A stretch of DNA of 64,000 nt from Megascapheus bottae (GCA_024803745.1 JANJXV010000004.1:41597358-41661357); one strand, 5' to 3'. Shown: positions 47,270 through 58,450, counted from the stretch's first letter. Numbers and translations: made by a program. Notes: a model not told the origin generated them from the letters alone.

Positions 47270-47673
47270 TGGCCGTGGCCTGGGAGGGAGAGGCGCAGCT
47301 GCCCTTAGGGGTGGGGGTGTCCCCGTGCCCGGCTGGGGCGCGGGCTTGGGCGCGCGGGGCCGCTGGGTCCCCGGGCGGGTGGCGCTCCTGCAGAGGGAGC
47401 TGTGCGCCCGATCCGGCGCCCGCGCGGCGCCTCCTCTCCCTCTTGCCGCCGCTTGGGCCCGCCCGCCGGGGAGGGGCTGCCGGCCTGGCTCGCAGCTTCT
47501 TCCTGCTTGGCGCACATCCTCGCGCCGCGCCGCGCACCGCCGTGCCGCCAGTCCGCCCGTGCGCGTCCCCCGGCCGCCCGCCGCCCGCCCGCGCCGCCGC
47601 CAGCCCGGCCCGCTCGCCCCTCTCCACTCCCGGAACCCTCGCCTCCCATCACAGCCCCGACCCGTCCCCGGCC

Positions 47674-47718
47674 ATGCTGTCCTTCCAGTACCCCGACGTG
47701 TACCGCGACGAGAGCTCC
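47674..47718 (+). CDS. PREP: PREP coding exon 1 (prolyl endopeptidase, residues 1-15)
   Basis: Fifteen codons from ATG at 47674 read MLSFQYPDVYRDESS, matching the N terminus of mammalian prolyl endopeptidase (human starts MLSLQYPDVYRDE). The exon ends at a GTGAGT donor at 47719, phase 0. The start has G at -3 in a GGCCATGC context. PREP is a cytosolic S9A serine peptidase of about 710 residues that cleaves after proline in short peptides. Its catalytic alpha/beta-hydrolase domain is built from the N-terminal about 70 residues and the C-terminal part, with a beta-propeller between, so this exon belongs to the N-terminal arm of the catalytic domain. The catalytic Ser, Asp and His lie far downstream, outside the window. 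The frame is open well upstream of this ATG, but conservation begins here. Confidence 0.96.
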
Positions 47719-47845
47719 GTGAGTACCGCTGCCGCGCCCACCGGCCGCCCCGCAGCCCCTCGCCCCCTGCGTCCCCTTCCTCCTCCTCGCCCTCCCGATC
47801 CCTGCTCGGCCTTTGTTCGCCGGGAGCCGGCCTGGGGACGCAGAG

Positions 47846-47871
47846 GGGTGTGTGTGTGTGGGGGGGGGGGA
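47846..47871 (+). other. G-run tract at the start of PREP intron 1
   Basis: An AGGGG run, a (GT)n stretch and an unbroken run of about ten G lie 130-150 bp after exon 1. It is G-rich on the coding strand and could fold as a G-quadruplex or favour an R-loop. That function is inferred, not shown. Confidence 0.5.
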
Positions 47872-48424
47872 CCCGGCTTGGAGGTCACGGTCCCCGCGTG
47901 CGGGTGGAGTCGCGTGGCCTTCCCCAAATCATTGGGGTCAAGGGCGGGCGCCGCGCCGGCCGGGGGCGGCGTGGCGGGGTGGGAGACGGAGCGTGGCTTT
48001 TCTTCTTTTTTTTTTAAAATGTAACCGGAGAAGCCTCTCCCTTAAATATGGTGGTAGGAAGAAAGTGCACGCCGGTGGGGTTTTGTGGGAAATCGCGTAT
48101 GGTTTAAAAAAAAACAAACACGCAAAAGCAAAACTTTAAAAACAAAAACAAACTTAAGAATTTGGAAGTGCATGAAGAGTTCATTCATTCTTCGTGAAGC
48201 CGGCCCTGCCCTGGGCCCCGGTGGTGCCGGGCGTGGGGGTGGGGTGCAGAGTTCCAGACTAAGTAGTGGGGAAGGGGCTCGGCGTGGGGCGTCTCGGGGA
48301 GGGACTCGAGGGGCGGCCTTGCGCAGAGGAAGTTCTGCCTAGCCAGAGTTCATTAGTTCCCTAAGTTGTAGAGAAACTCGGGGTGAGCTACTCAGATCCA
48401 GTAAGTGAAGTTCTGAACAAATAC

Positions 48425-48454
48425 TTGTGTGTGTGTGTGTGTGTGTGTGTGTGT
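48425..48454. repeat. (GT)n microsatellite
   Basis: Fifteen GT units in PREP intron 1, with no SINE visibly attached. Confidence 0.95.
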
Positions 48455-49057
48455 CTGGCATTTTTTAAGAGCTGGATTGAATCCCAATGGGATGGTAGTG
48501 ATTCCTGTACTAGTAGCCAAATTAATCAGAGTACTTGAAATAGAATCAGAGTGAAAATTATTATTATTTTTATTTTGCGTAATATAGTGGTCATGTTTCC
48601 TGTTTCCTTTGACCCAATTTAGGTCAGCACCCCTGAACACTCTAAGACACCTCTTACATCGAAGTATAAAAAGTGAGAGGTGTTTTAAGTGAACTTTCCT
48701 GGCGCCTGTGGTGCTGCATTCATGGTTTCTTTTGGCCAGTGACCATCGGGTAACCATATTTGTCTAATCAGCCCAAGAAGCTCTCGCTGGGGTGGAAGAC
48801 CTTAGTACTGGTTCTGGTTTGGTTAGCCAGAGCTGGTGACTTTGGGCAGACCCCTTCACCCCTTAGCTGTTCTAGGCCCCTGAGTGTTGGTACATAGGGC
48901 TAGTTTGTTTCTGTTGGAAGACTTGTCATTCCTTGTCATGGGCAGCCTTACTGTGTGTGCCAGATGGGAAAACCTGAAACAGTCTTGGTTTTGCTGCTTC
49001 AAGATCTCTAGGATCTTTGGCATTTTTTGTTTTTTTTTTTTCTTTAAATTATTTTTA

Positions 49058-49242
49058 GCCTTATATTTGTAACTGGATTTGAACTCAGGGCTTCAGATTG
49101 CTGGATAGGCACTCTATCATGTGAGCCGTACTCTGAGGCCATCTTTTTACTAGTTATTTTCGATATTCTGTCTCATGGATTTTTTTGCCCATGCTGGCCT
49201 TGAATTTCAGTCCTTTATGTCAGAGTGTAGCTAAGATGGTCC
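49058..49242 (-). repeat. Old composite SINE, fourth copy
   Basis: Antisense to PREP: GGATTTGAACTCAGGGCTTC, CACTCTATCATGTGAGCC, then TGCCCATGCTGGCCTTGAA. It ends before the last B1-like unit. Confidence 0.55.
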
Positions 49243-49298
49243 TACCAGCACTATATTTTTTTTTCTGGGATAAATAAAAATATAATAACAGTTTCAGA

Positions 49299-49301
<3 letters not shown>

Positions 49302-49337
<36 letters not shown>
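49302..49337. repeat. (GT)n microsatellite
   Basis: Eighteen GT units in PREP intron 1. Confidence 0.95.
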
Positions 49338-49340
<3 letters not shown>

Positions 49341-51092
49341 AGGGTTATTTCTTAGTTTTTCTACACTCTAGATACCCAAATCTTGTAGTTTGTGTGTCTG
49401 TGTATTTCCCCTGGGTTAAGTGAGTGTTTTATAAAGACATCTAAAATATTACAAGCAATGGTATATGGTTCATTTTAAGCCTCTCCCTTTCCCCCTTCTT
49501 TCTGGTCTAGGAACTACTTGTAGATAACCGAAAGCCTGGTTGTCTAGGGAGTATCAATTCCTAGATCCTCCTCCTCTCTGTCTACCACAGTTTGTTTTCC
49601 TCACTCTGAGAGGTAAGGTAAGGGTTCTGGTTACTAAGCCCTGGCCATCAGTTATGCATTTGCTTAAATTGTAGCCTCTGATTTGGAGGATAGGTTTGTT
49701 TCTCACCAGTATATGTAGCTTGCACTCTCCCTTGAGCATCTTTCAACCACATGCTCAGCAGTCTCCTACTGAATGCACAGTTGGAGCATGAAACCCTTTT
49801 GGTGGATTTTTGCCTTTTTGAGTAGAAATCTGGAAACTGACCCTTGCCATGCTCCATCATTGACCATTCTCTATCATTGTTGCAGTCATGAAATTTGGGT
49901 CAGCTACCGGGGGCCCACAACCTGGCAAAGGGTGTTGAGTAAGAGGAAGATACAAGAAAGCCTGCAGCTAACTTTTTCATTATGGGGAGATGGCTAACTG
50001 GATAAGAGAGAAAAGACATTTGTGACCCTGAGACTAAAAGCCACAGTTTTGCAGGCCTAGACAAATAGAAATGGTGTTTGTTTGTAGGATGGCAGGAGGG
50101 ACTTGGTGATCACACCATCTATGGATAGTCCAGTTGGGAGACTAGGTTTTATGGGTCCTTCCTGCTTTGTGTACCTCACTTTAGCAGTGGGTACTTTGGG
50201 AGAAGCGAACTGTGGAACTGGATTAACCAGTACAGGCTTTCTTTTAAAGCCTCTTGGGGAGGGGGGGTGTGAAGAATAGCTTGCAAACTTAATTCTTCAG
50301 ATGGAGGAAGAAGGTACTGTGTAATTTGGGTTCCAGCCAAGTCTGCTCCGTCTATGGCATATACACTTGTAAAAGACCAAAATGGAGGGGGCAACATGGG
50401 TTGTGGCTTCTGGTCTTGGCTGCTTAGTGCTCTAGGGAACCTCTTCCCTGTTTTTGTTAAACATCTTTTTAATAACTGACGCCCATCGGCCATGCCCAAT
50501 CTCAGATGACAGAGGTATTTCCTTAGTAGTAAAAAATAATTCAGGCGGCAGTGTGGCATTTCCTTGGTTCTGAGTCAGAATCCAGCCACATACCTGCTAT
50601 TACTTGAACCTTGGCCAGATTCATTAGGTAAGTGACATAGCATGAAATTGGACCCACAGGCTTCGGTATGAGCCACAGGTGGGTTATATCCCAGCACTTA
50701 ATAACCCTCAGACCCTAGACAATTGCTTTTAGCTATCTCCACCTTCGGTTTTCTCATCTGGAAAGATGAGTTAATGTGGATGAAATTCATGGCACAATAT
50801 GTAACTCACAGTTAGCTGTGTAAACAGTAAATCCATTGACCTTTGCCTTTCTTAACATCGGTGAATTGGATTTTGTATCCTGTAAAATAGCATCAGTAAC
50901 CCTCTTACCAGTTGGTAGATATTAGTAAATACTCATCACTTTGAGTCTAACATTTGGCAGCACCTTCACTTAGCTATATTACGGTTCAAGTAAAAAGAAA
51001 ATTAAATTTCTAGTCATATGCCTAAAAAAAGTGCCAGGTGTTTGTAACCAGGCTGGTGGTTGTTAGGTTTTTGTTTGGTTGTTTTGTTTTGT

Positions 51093-51329
51093 TTCCTAGT
51101 CTTGAGGCTTGAACTCAGGGCCTGGGTACTGTCTCTGAGCCTCTTTGTGTGCTGCAAGGTTAGAGCTCAACTACTGGAACCACTGTGCTACTTCCAAGTT
51201 TTTCTGAGTGGTTTATTGGAGATAAGAGTCTCATGGACTTTCCTGGCTGGGCTGGCTTCTAATTGAGATCCTCGGATCTCAGTCTCCTGAGTAGCTAGGA
51301 TTACAGGCATGAGCCACTGGTGTTTGGCT
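51093..51329 (-). repeat. B1-Geo SINE, full length
   Basis: Antisense to PREP, with a GTTTT-rich tail. Confidence 0.92.
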
Positions 51330-51870
51330 TTGAACGTGGATGGTTCTGGGTTGCCAAAAGTTATGCCTGCCAGCATTCCCCAAATGGTAGATTAGAAGAT
51401 CCTTTAGAGCATCAAATTACTCTGATTTGTATATTGACAAGAAGACAGTTGTTATTTAGGTCTATTTGCTGGCCATGTCCGGTGTGTGTAAAATGTAAAA
51501 GACTTGCAGATGAGAAGGAAAGGTTAAAAAGCAGTAATCAACTAAAATTGAGAACAGATAAGACTGAAAATCAGTGATTTTTCTTTTTGAAGACACAGCA
51601 GGAGAGGTGTTAGCTTGGTTGTATGGATCTTGCTCCCATCAATCAGTAATATGAGAATAGGTTCAGAGGGTTACATCTGAACCGAGCTGTGCATCTTCTC
51701 GAGTTTGTGCATGTGGCCTCAGAGGACACACCCAGAAAGCCAGGTGCTGTTGGCCAGAGAGATGGTCTCTCCTGGCTGGGAACTTTGAGTAGTTCTAGAA
51801 GCAACATTGTCCCATAGAGCTTGCTTTCCTTGGGGAGTAGACCTTCTGCTACTTTAGAATGAAGCAGAAT

Positions 51871-51978
51871 CTGATAGGGATGGCTCGCACCTGTAATCCT
51901 AACCATTCAAGAGGCTGAGATCTAACCATCTTGATTCTAAGTCAGCCAGGGCACACAAATCCAAGAGAGTCTTCTCTA
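51871..51978 (+). repeat. B1-Geo SINE, B1 half only
   Basis: Sense to PREP; ends after GAGAGTCTTCTCT at the inter-half junction, so the Geo half is missing. Confidence 0.8.
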
Positions 51979-52555
51979 TGGCTCCAGGAATGTTAGGGTG
52001 CCAGCTTTGGGAGAGGGGTGGATAAGCCACAGAACCAAACTTTCCAGTACAGGCCACCTGTACACACAGAATAGAAGGAGGAAACAGAGTAAGAAGACAT
52101 TTGTTCCTATAGCCTGGTACAAGCCTGAGCCAGAATGTTAGGGTCCTTGAGACTTGATTGGAGAGACATTGTCAGTAGTTTCAGTTGATTGGAATGATCT
52201 CTGTGAGGTTCTGGAGAATGATGATAAACTAACACACATGTCCTTCCCTGAGCCCTCCACCCGTCTCTGGGGATTTGTGCTGGGTGACACTTCCTCAGTG
52301 GGTGCTTCAGAATGTTCTCCTCAGGCTCTGTTGAGACAACACAATTTTATTTCTTCAACTCTAGGGTAGTCTAAACAGGTGAGGTTTTTGTGTGTTCTTC
52401 TTGTGAACAAGCAGTGGAGGAATGTATTTCCTAATAGTACAAAGAGAAAAAGGGCTTTTGTTTAGAAATGCTTTCATTTCCTGTAAGACAGAATTCATGG
52501 TTTACCACACAGTAGTAATTGGGTTTGGGCAGTTTAAACTTAAAAGCAAACTGTA

Positions 52556-52790
52556 GTCAGGAGCTGGTGGCTTATTTCTATAACCTAAGCTCTTCAAGAG
52601 GTTGAGATCTGAGGATTGCAGTTCAAAGCCAGCGTGGGCAGAAAAGTCAATGAGACTTTCAACTGAACAACGGGTATGGCCCAAGTATTAGAGCACCAGC
52701 CTTGAATGAAAAAGCTAAGGGAGAAAGAGAGAGAGCCTTCTGGTCCAGAGTTCAATCCCCGGTACTGGTACACACAGAAAAAGAAAACCA
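52556..52790 (+). repeat. B1-Geo SINE, full length
   Basis: Sense to PREP, with a purine expansion (GGGAGAAAGAGAGAGAG) in the Geo half. About 460 bp upstream of exon 2. Confidence 0.88.
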
Positions 52791-53249
52791 AAAACAAAAG
52801 CAGACCTTATCTGGAGACTTTGTCACCTGGGGCAGCCTTAGCAAGCACAGTAACATGAGCATTCGTGGTTGTAGCTGCCCTCCATGCTTCCCTGCTCCAC
52901 TACTGACTGCATTGTCTCTCTTCTGTGCTTTGGCCCCGACAGCACATTTTCAAGTTTCTTTACCACAGCTGTGGGCCTTTGCTTTGTGTTGTACAGGACT
53001 GAGCTGTTTCCCATTTTGACCTTTCATCTTTCTTTGCTGTCCAGCTAAAACAAGCTTTCATAAACAGTGGCTTGACACCGTTGAGAACCTGTCAACTATG
53101 GTTCATGTGGTGATTTAGGCAATATTGCCAGTGAGCCATTCAGTTTCCAGGTCCCTCTCCTATATTTCTTCTCCACTTACTTTCAGAAAATAGAAATTTT
53201 AATTGAGTGTTGGCCTTAATTACTCAACATGTGATTTTATCTTTTGCAG

Positions 53250-53324
53250 GTACAAGATTATCATGGACATAAAATTTGTGACCCATATGCTTGGCTTGAA
53301 GACCCAGACAGTGAGCAGACAAAG
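53250..53324 (+). CDS. PREP: PREP coding exon 2 (residues 16-40)
   Basis: Twenty-five codons starting [18 protein letters not shown] and ending SEQTK match residues 16-40 of prolyl endopeptidase almost exactly. The acceptor is a pyrimidine-rich tract ending TTTTGCAG at 53249, and the donor is GTAATT at 53325. Both joins are phase 0, so exon 1 and exon 2 fuse without a split codon. The exon carries the conserved DPYAWLED motif of the N-terminal arm. Reading on past the donor gives a short intronic tail to a stop at 53451, which is not homologous to PREP. The next PREP residues (AFVEAQ in human) were not found in the remaining 10.7 kb, so intron 2 continues past the right edge and the gene is partial here. 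Confidence 0.97.
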
Positions 53325-54252
53325 GTAATTTTAGCTCATAATGAAAATGACCTCAGTAACCAGCACCAAACTCTAGATGTCACTCATTGTAATGTCACTA
53401 ACTGTACACTTCCTGGTATCGTCCTTGGCATGGTTACCATGCCAGAAATCTGAACATCTTTAACATTTCAGAATCGATTTCTCCTTTAAAAAGGAAAACT
53501 GGTCAAATGCTCTGTGGGTTATTTGTTTTCTAGACTTGTTGTGACCCAGCTTCTTTGTATCTTGTGGGTCATCTCTGCTGTGTTACAACATCCTAATCTT
53601 CCCTGGAGAGCTGGATTCAGATTCCCAGAGACACTCAGTTGCTAGAAGCCTCCTTTCCTGAGATTTCACCCTCTTGTCAAGGTGAAGAGTTGAGGGAAGA
53701 GCTTAGTTGGAGCCTGGTGATTGGTGGCCAAGGTGATGGTAAAAACCAATCAGGTCACTCCTTTAGAGTAAATTCCATGATACATACCATTTTCCCTCAA
53801 TGCCAAGCACAGACAGGCCTGATTGCCTTTTTATCATCCACTTGTTCTTGTTTCTTGTTCTATTGTGTCTCATATGTTTACTGAACAAGGTTTTTTGTTT
53901 ATTTTGCAACGTATTACACTTCAGTAAGAGATCTCCTGGGTGAGGAAGAATTCATACGTGGGTTTAGTTTTCTTCTGAGGAATACTGAATCAGAGGTGGA
54001 TGAGTAGAAATTCCAAGCAAGGAACAAATAAGTGTCTTTGGGAGTATTGAAGGTTCTGGCTTTGCTGCTGAGGGGAGGAGCATCAGAGAGCAGCTTGGTT
54101 GTTCACTTGCCTGCTCTGAGCCACAAGTGACCTTGCTGGTCCTGTATTGGGCTATGCTGAGATAGGAATAGAACCAGGGAGTAAAAGTCACAAGCAACTG
54201 TGAAATGTATAGTGGACAGGAAGCACTAAGGAAGAAAATAACTTCCTATCTG

Positions 54253-54435
54253 AGTACCTGTGATCCACGCCTGTTAATCCTAGCTACTCAGGAGACTGAG
54301 ATCTGAGGATCACAGTTCAAAAATCAGCCATACTAGGGAAGTCCATGAGATCTTTGTCTCCAGATATCTACCAGAAAGCTGGAAGTGGAGTTGTGGCTCA
54401 AGTGGTAGAGCTCTAGCTTTGAGGGGAAAATCTAA
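54253..54435 (+). repeat. B1-Geo SINE, 3'-truncated
   Basis: Sense to PREP; recognisable until GAGCTCTAGCTTTGAGG, then lost. Confidence 0.88.
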
Positions 54436-54882
54436 GGGATAACACACAGGTTCCACAAGCATTTTCATCTCATCCTTTGGAACTTGCAGAAGTATAGAAA
54501 TACAGTATGGTAGTCCTGGAACAGAAGGTCCTGAGCCTCCTTTACTAATATTAATGGGCATATGGTTGTGTTTTTGATTTCTAGCTTCCTAAATTTCCCT
54601 TTGGTAAGTATACTTACTTCTGAAGGCCAGCAAGCCACTACCATATTTTAGACTCTGCCTTTGACTCTTTTTTTTCTATTTCCATGCATCTTCTGGCTTT
54701 TTGGTGTGCTTGTTCAGACCTTGTATTGTCAGGGACCATCTTTTTTTTTTTTTCCAGCCCCTGTTTGCATGTGTCTTTGTGCAATTGCAACCTTCTTCTC
54801 TTTTCTTCATAATAGTCCCAGTTACATCTGCAGTCAATGTAAACACAATCCCCGATTCACGGTGGTTTAACCTAGGGTTCTT

Positions 54883-54912
54883 TTTGTTTTGTTTTGTTTT
54901 GTTTGTTTGTTT
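54883..54912. repeat. (TTTTG)n/(TTTG)n
   Basis: Short TTTTG repeat in intron 2, with no SINE body attached. Confidence 0.9.
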
Positions 54913-56055
54913 ATTTTCTTTGTTGTTGTTTGGACACGTCTAGTGTAAAAGCAAGTGTATATTTAAAATTTTGAATGGTGCATGTTGACCTTTTCCCTGA
55001 GCTAGCCATGTGTGGTGCGGATTCTCCTGCAATGACTCTCCTGTTAATGACAGCTAACCACAGTTCCTACTCAGCCACATGATCAGAATTCTATAGTGTA
55101 TGGTTCTGTTCAGCTCAGATACAGGGTAGGTGTATTAAAAGTGATCTGCTCTTAGCGTTCTTTAAGCTGGGGAGGCCTGAGCATCCTCCAGAAGGGACTC
55201 TGGGAATTCTGCCTCTGCCCTGCATTGACTTTCAGGCTTATGGAATTTGTCTCCATGGCATTCAGCATCCAGGCTGTGTCTCAGAGCACTGGGGTAGGAA
55301 ACCAGTGTTTATTCACTGGCCTCTTCACCCATGAGCTGTCAGTCAAGCCACACTGCAGCCTTGGCTTCCCTCCTGCTAGTGATAAACTCTTCTCTTTATG
55401 TCCCTGATGTCGCAACTCCAAGATCTAGATGAAAGTAGTGTCCTTGTAGCATCCATCTCCCTATCTTACCTGACCTCACAGCACCTACAGCTTCATCACT
55501 GAATGTTCCAGGAGTTGTTACTGAGTTGCCGAGGTTGCTCTACACAGGGAAAGGAAGCATTTACACTTCCCAGGGCTTCTCATCTTGAGTATACCTCTCA
55601 CTGAAACTCTGGGGTTTGGATGTAGATTATGAACTGTATAGAGCCAATGACTTATTTGCTGCCCTTAGCAAAATGAAAATAATATTTTCTTTCTTAATCC
55701 TGAGAGAACTTTTAACCAGCATTAGGGGGGAAAAAGTGCAAAGTTCTTTCTTCTAAAACAAAATGATAGAATTATCATTTGCTCCAGAGAGGATCGAAAG
55801 AGGCTATGTGTAGACCTTTGCTTTCTCCAGCACTGCCCCACTACTTGGGTGTCAAGTTAGTCCCATTACATGTACTGGTAAGGGGCTATGAGAGGAAGAG
55901 AGCACAGATGTCCTTGAGTCTTACCAAGTGAGTGAGCAACCTGAAGTCTCATTTCTTCTTACCCTTTCCAACAATGTTTCTTTTTCTTGGTAGGAAAGGT
56001 GGATATAATAAAGGATGTAGGACATACAATTTTCTCTGTTGACTGTGTGTGACCT

Positions 56056-56321
56056 ACTAGTCCTGGGGCTTGAACTTGGGGCCACACATTATCCTTGAGA
56101 TTTTTAATGCTTAAGGTTAGCACTTGAGTTGCAGCTCTACTTCTAGCTTTGTGGTAGTTAATAGCAGATAAGGATCTCAGGGGCTTTCCTGCCGGGGCTG
56201 GCTTTGAATTGTGATGCTCAGATCTCAGTCTTTTTTGTCGGTCGTGGGACTTGAACTCTGGGCCTGGGTCTCAGTCTCTTGAGTAGCTAGGATTATAGGC
56301 ATGAGCCACCAGCACCAAGCT
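56056..56321 (-). repeat. B1-Geo SINE with a 38-bp insertion
   Basis: Antisense to PREP. The B1-like half is interrupted at TCTCAGTC by 56231-56268, after which the SINE resumes. Confidence 0.92.
56231..56268 (-). repeat. Micro-insertion of a B1-Geo 3' end
   Basis: Only the last about 30 bp of a Geo half plus its tail (TTTTTTGTCGGTCGTGGGAC on the + strand), flanked by the 8-bp repeat TCTCAGTC at 56223 and 56269. Confidence 0.85.
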
Positions 56322-57121
56322 CTATGTTGATATTTTGTCACATCAGATAAGAGATCTCCATGTTAATGGAGATGAGAACTTAGGAAGATAAGCCTCTGCT
56401 TTCCCAGGTTGCTGTTTTTGTCTGTGCTGAAGAAGCCAGTTTTCTATTTGTTTGTTTCTATTTGTTCTTGAAGATTAACGCTAAGAGGGGTAAAACTCAG
56501 CATGTGACTGGAGATTCTGCTCAGTTTCTGGTAGGAATCTGGCGTGGGTCTTGGGAGCCAGTGTGGTCTCTGACATGGGTCCAGTGCCCTCTCTGCAAGA
56601 GCTAAATGAGCAGCTATGTGTGACTGCCTCTCCCTGTCAGGTCACTATGCTGTCAGGCTGGAGGAGAGCAATGAACTGGAAGCCTACTCCCAGGACTGTC
56701 AGCGATGTGGAGGGCTAGTTAGCCCATAGCCATGAGAGCTGACAGTTGGTACTGAGGCAGACTGGACAGTAAAACTGCAAAAGGCTGGTCTGACCTTACT
56801 GTGTTCTTTGAAAACAACAAGACAAACGAGAAATATTGTCTTTGTGAATCAGCCTGTGAGAGTCTGATGTTGCTTTTATGTGGATTAATGGAGTATTTGC
56901 CAAATGGGACTAGAAGTCAAAAGATATAACATGCAACCTTTGGTTTTTTTCTTTTTCTATAACCATAAGAAGCTACATGATCTTTGATTCATATTCACTT
57001 GTCTGAGAAGAGTAATATTTGAGCATATTAGTGCATAGTCTAGCGAATCAGGAGGATAGATTAGCAGGGTTGTAGTTTGTGGCCAAGTCAGAGAGTTATC
57101 AAGATACCATCCCATCCAACA

Positions 57122-57304
57122 AGCCAGGCTGGAAGAGCCATGCCTGTAATCCTTGCCACTTGAGAGCTACAGCTAGAAGCATGGTATAAGACCTACCCCA
57201 GCCAAAAGTAAGACCCTATCTGAAAAATAAATACAAGCAAAAAGGGCTGGGATTGTGACTTAAGTGGTAGAGCTCTGCCTAGACTGCAAACCCCAGTTTA
57301 GCAG
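57122..57304 (+). repeat. Older B1-like plus ID-like composite SINE
   Basis: Sense to PREP: AGCCATGCCTGTAATCC ... AAGACCCTATCTG, A-rich linker, then GGGCTGGGATTGTGACTTAAG tRNA-like part. Structure resembles the B1-dID type known from squirrel-related rodents. Confidence 0.65.
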
Positions 57305-57379
57305 CAGAAGTGTTCATTCATGTAGCTGTAAAGTGCATGACATTCAAGGAAAGCAAGTTACATAAATTCATTTCACATA

Positions 57380-57580
57380 GGGGCCGGGAGTTTGGCCTAG
57401 TGGTTTAAGTGCTTGCCTAGCATGCACAAAGACCCGGGTTCGATTCCTTGGTACCACATATATAGAAAAAAAAGCCGGAAGTGGTGCTGAGGCTCAAGTA
57501 GTAGAGCTCTAGCCTTGAGAAAGTCCAAGGACAGTGCTCAGGCCCTGAGCTCAAGCCCAGGACTGGCAAAAAAAAAAATT
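57380..57580 (+). repeat. IDL-Geo SINE, full length, with TSD
   Basis: Sense to PREP, close to the family pattern, intact B box GGTTCGATTCC, pure poly-A of 11. TSD AATTCATTTCACATA / AATAATTTCACATA. Confidence 0.96.
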
Positions 57581-57732
57581 AATAATTTCACATATACAGC
57601 AAGTAAATGAAAATGAAATAAATGTCAGTTGGACACTACTACATAACTGTTTTGGGACACACATGCTCTGCCTCTATACTCTAGTTACTTAGAATGTTGA
57701 ACTTAATTTTTTTTTTTAAATAATTTGGTACC

Positions 57733-57935
57733 AGGGCCGAGAGTTTGGCCTAGTGGTGGAGTGCTTGCCTAGCATGCACTAAGACCCAGGTTCGATTCCT
57801 CCATACTGCGTACATAGAAAAAAGCTGAAAGTGGTACTGTGACTCAAGTGGTGGAGCTCCAGCCTTGAGAAAGCCCAAGGACAGTGCTCAGGCCCTGAGT
57901 TCAAGGCCCAGGACTGGGAAAACAATAATAATAAT
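57733..57935 (+). repeat. IDL-Geo SINE, full length, with TSD
   Basis: Sense to PREP, intact B box, AAT-rich tail. TSD AAATAATTTGGTACC at 57718 and AAATAATTTGGTGCC at 57936, 14 of 15 identical. Confidence 0.96.
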
Positions 57936-58202
57936 AAATAATTTGGTGCCAATACTAGGGTACTGGGACGAAGGCCACTAGCCTAGCCTGGCCAGAGTGT
58001 TGAACTTTTAAGATTGTATGTCATTCATAAAACTTGGCCAAATTTCCTTTTGAATTGTAGATTTAAAAAAGAAAAAGAAGATGCATTCTCAGTGTTGCTC
58101 TTTCTGTGGCAGTTTGAGTCGTAAATGTAGTTTCAGTGTTTCAGAGCCTGAGGATTAAAGTGGGTCAGAGAGTCAAAGAGTATCTTAATGGCATCCTTTT
58201 TT

Positions 58203-58450
58203 TTTTTTTTTTCTTGTTGCTCTGGTTCTGAGGCTTGAACTTAGGGTATGCGTGCTGTCCTTGAGGTTTTTTTTGCTCAAGACTAGCACTCTGCTACTTG
58301 AGCCACAGCTCCACTTTTGGCCTGGTTTTGGGTTTTTTTGTTGTTGTTTTGTAATTAATTAGAGCTAAGAGTCTCAAGGACTTTCCTGCCACTACTCGGG
58401 TCTGTCTCCTGAGTAGCTGGGACTACAGGCCTGAGCCACCTGTGCCCAGC
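58203..58450 (-). repeat. B1-Geo SINE with perfect 16-bp TSD
   Basis: Antisense to PREP. AATGGCATCCTTTTTT at 58187-58202 and 58451-58466 are identical. Internally the B1 half has lost the GGCTGGCTTTGAACC block. Confidence 0.96.

Larger units (their letters stand above)
47270..48310 (+). promoter_or_regulatory. PREP: CpG-island promoter of PREP
   Basis: This is the only long G+C-rich, CpG-dense block in the window, and it spans PREP exon 1. Visible elements are a GGGCGGG GC box at 47373, several CCGCCCGCC-type GC boxes at about 47575-47600, and an ETS-like CCGGAA at 47630, 39 bp upstream of the ATG. No TATA box is seen at a sensible distance, so a dispersed, housekeeping-type start is likely. 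The exact transcription start and 5' UTR cannot be read from sequence. The densest part is about 47330-47780; CpGs thin out by 48310. Confidence 0.88.
47719..53249 (+). other. PREP: PREP intron 1
   Basis: A 5531-bp GT-AG intron between phase-0 exons. Its first 600 bp belong to the CpG island. The rest holds two (GT)n repeats, one old composite SINE (49058-49242), B1-Geo copies at 51093, 51871 and 52556, and otherwise unique sequence (about 48455-49057, 49338-51092, 51330-51870, 51979-52555, 52790-53240) in which I recognise nothing. Confidence 0.9.

Noticed and set aside
47088..48024. Long open frames of 100-302 codons on both strands over the CpG island
   Set aside because: G+C-rich sequence lacks stops in all frames. 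Only the 15-codon PREP exon has homology; the rest has Arg/Pro/Gly/Ala-biased composition typical of shadows.
53244..53453. PREP exon 2 as a stand-alone 69-codon frame from TTG at 53244
   Set aside because: The frame crosses a good acceptor (CAG at 53249) and donor (GTAATT at 53325); only 53250-53324 matches PREP.
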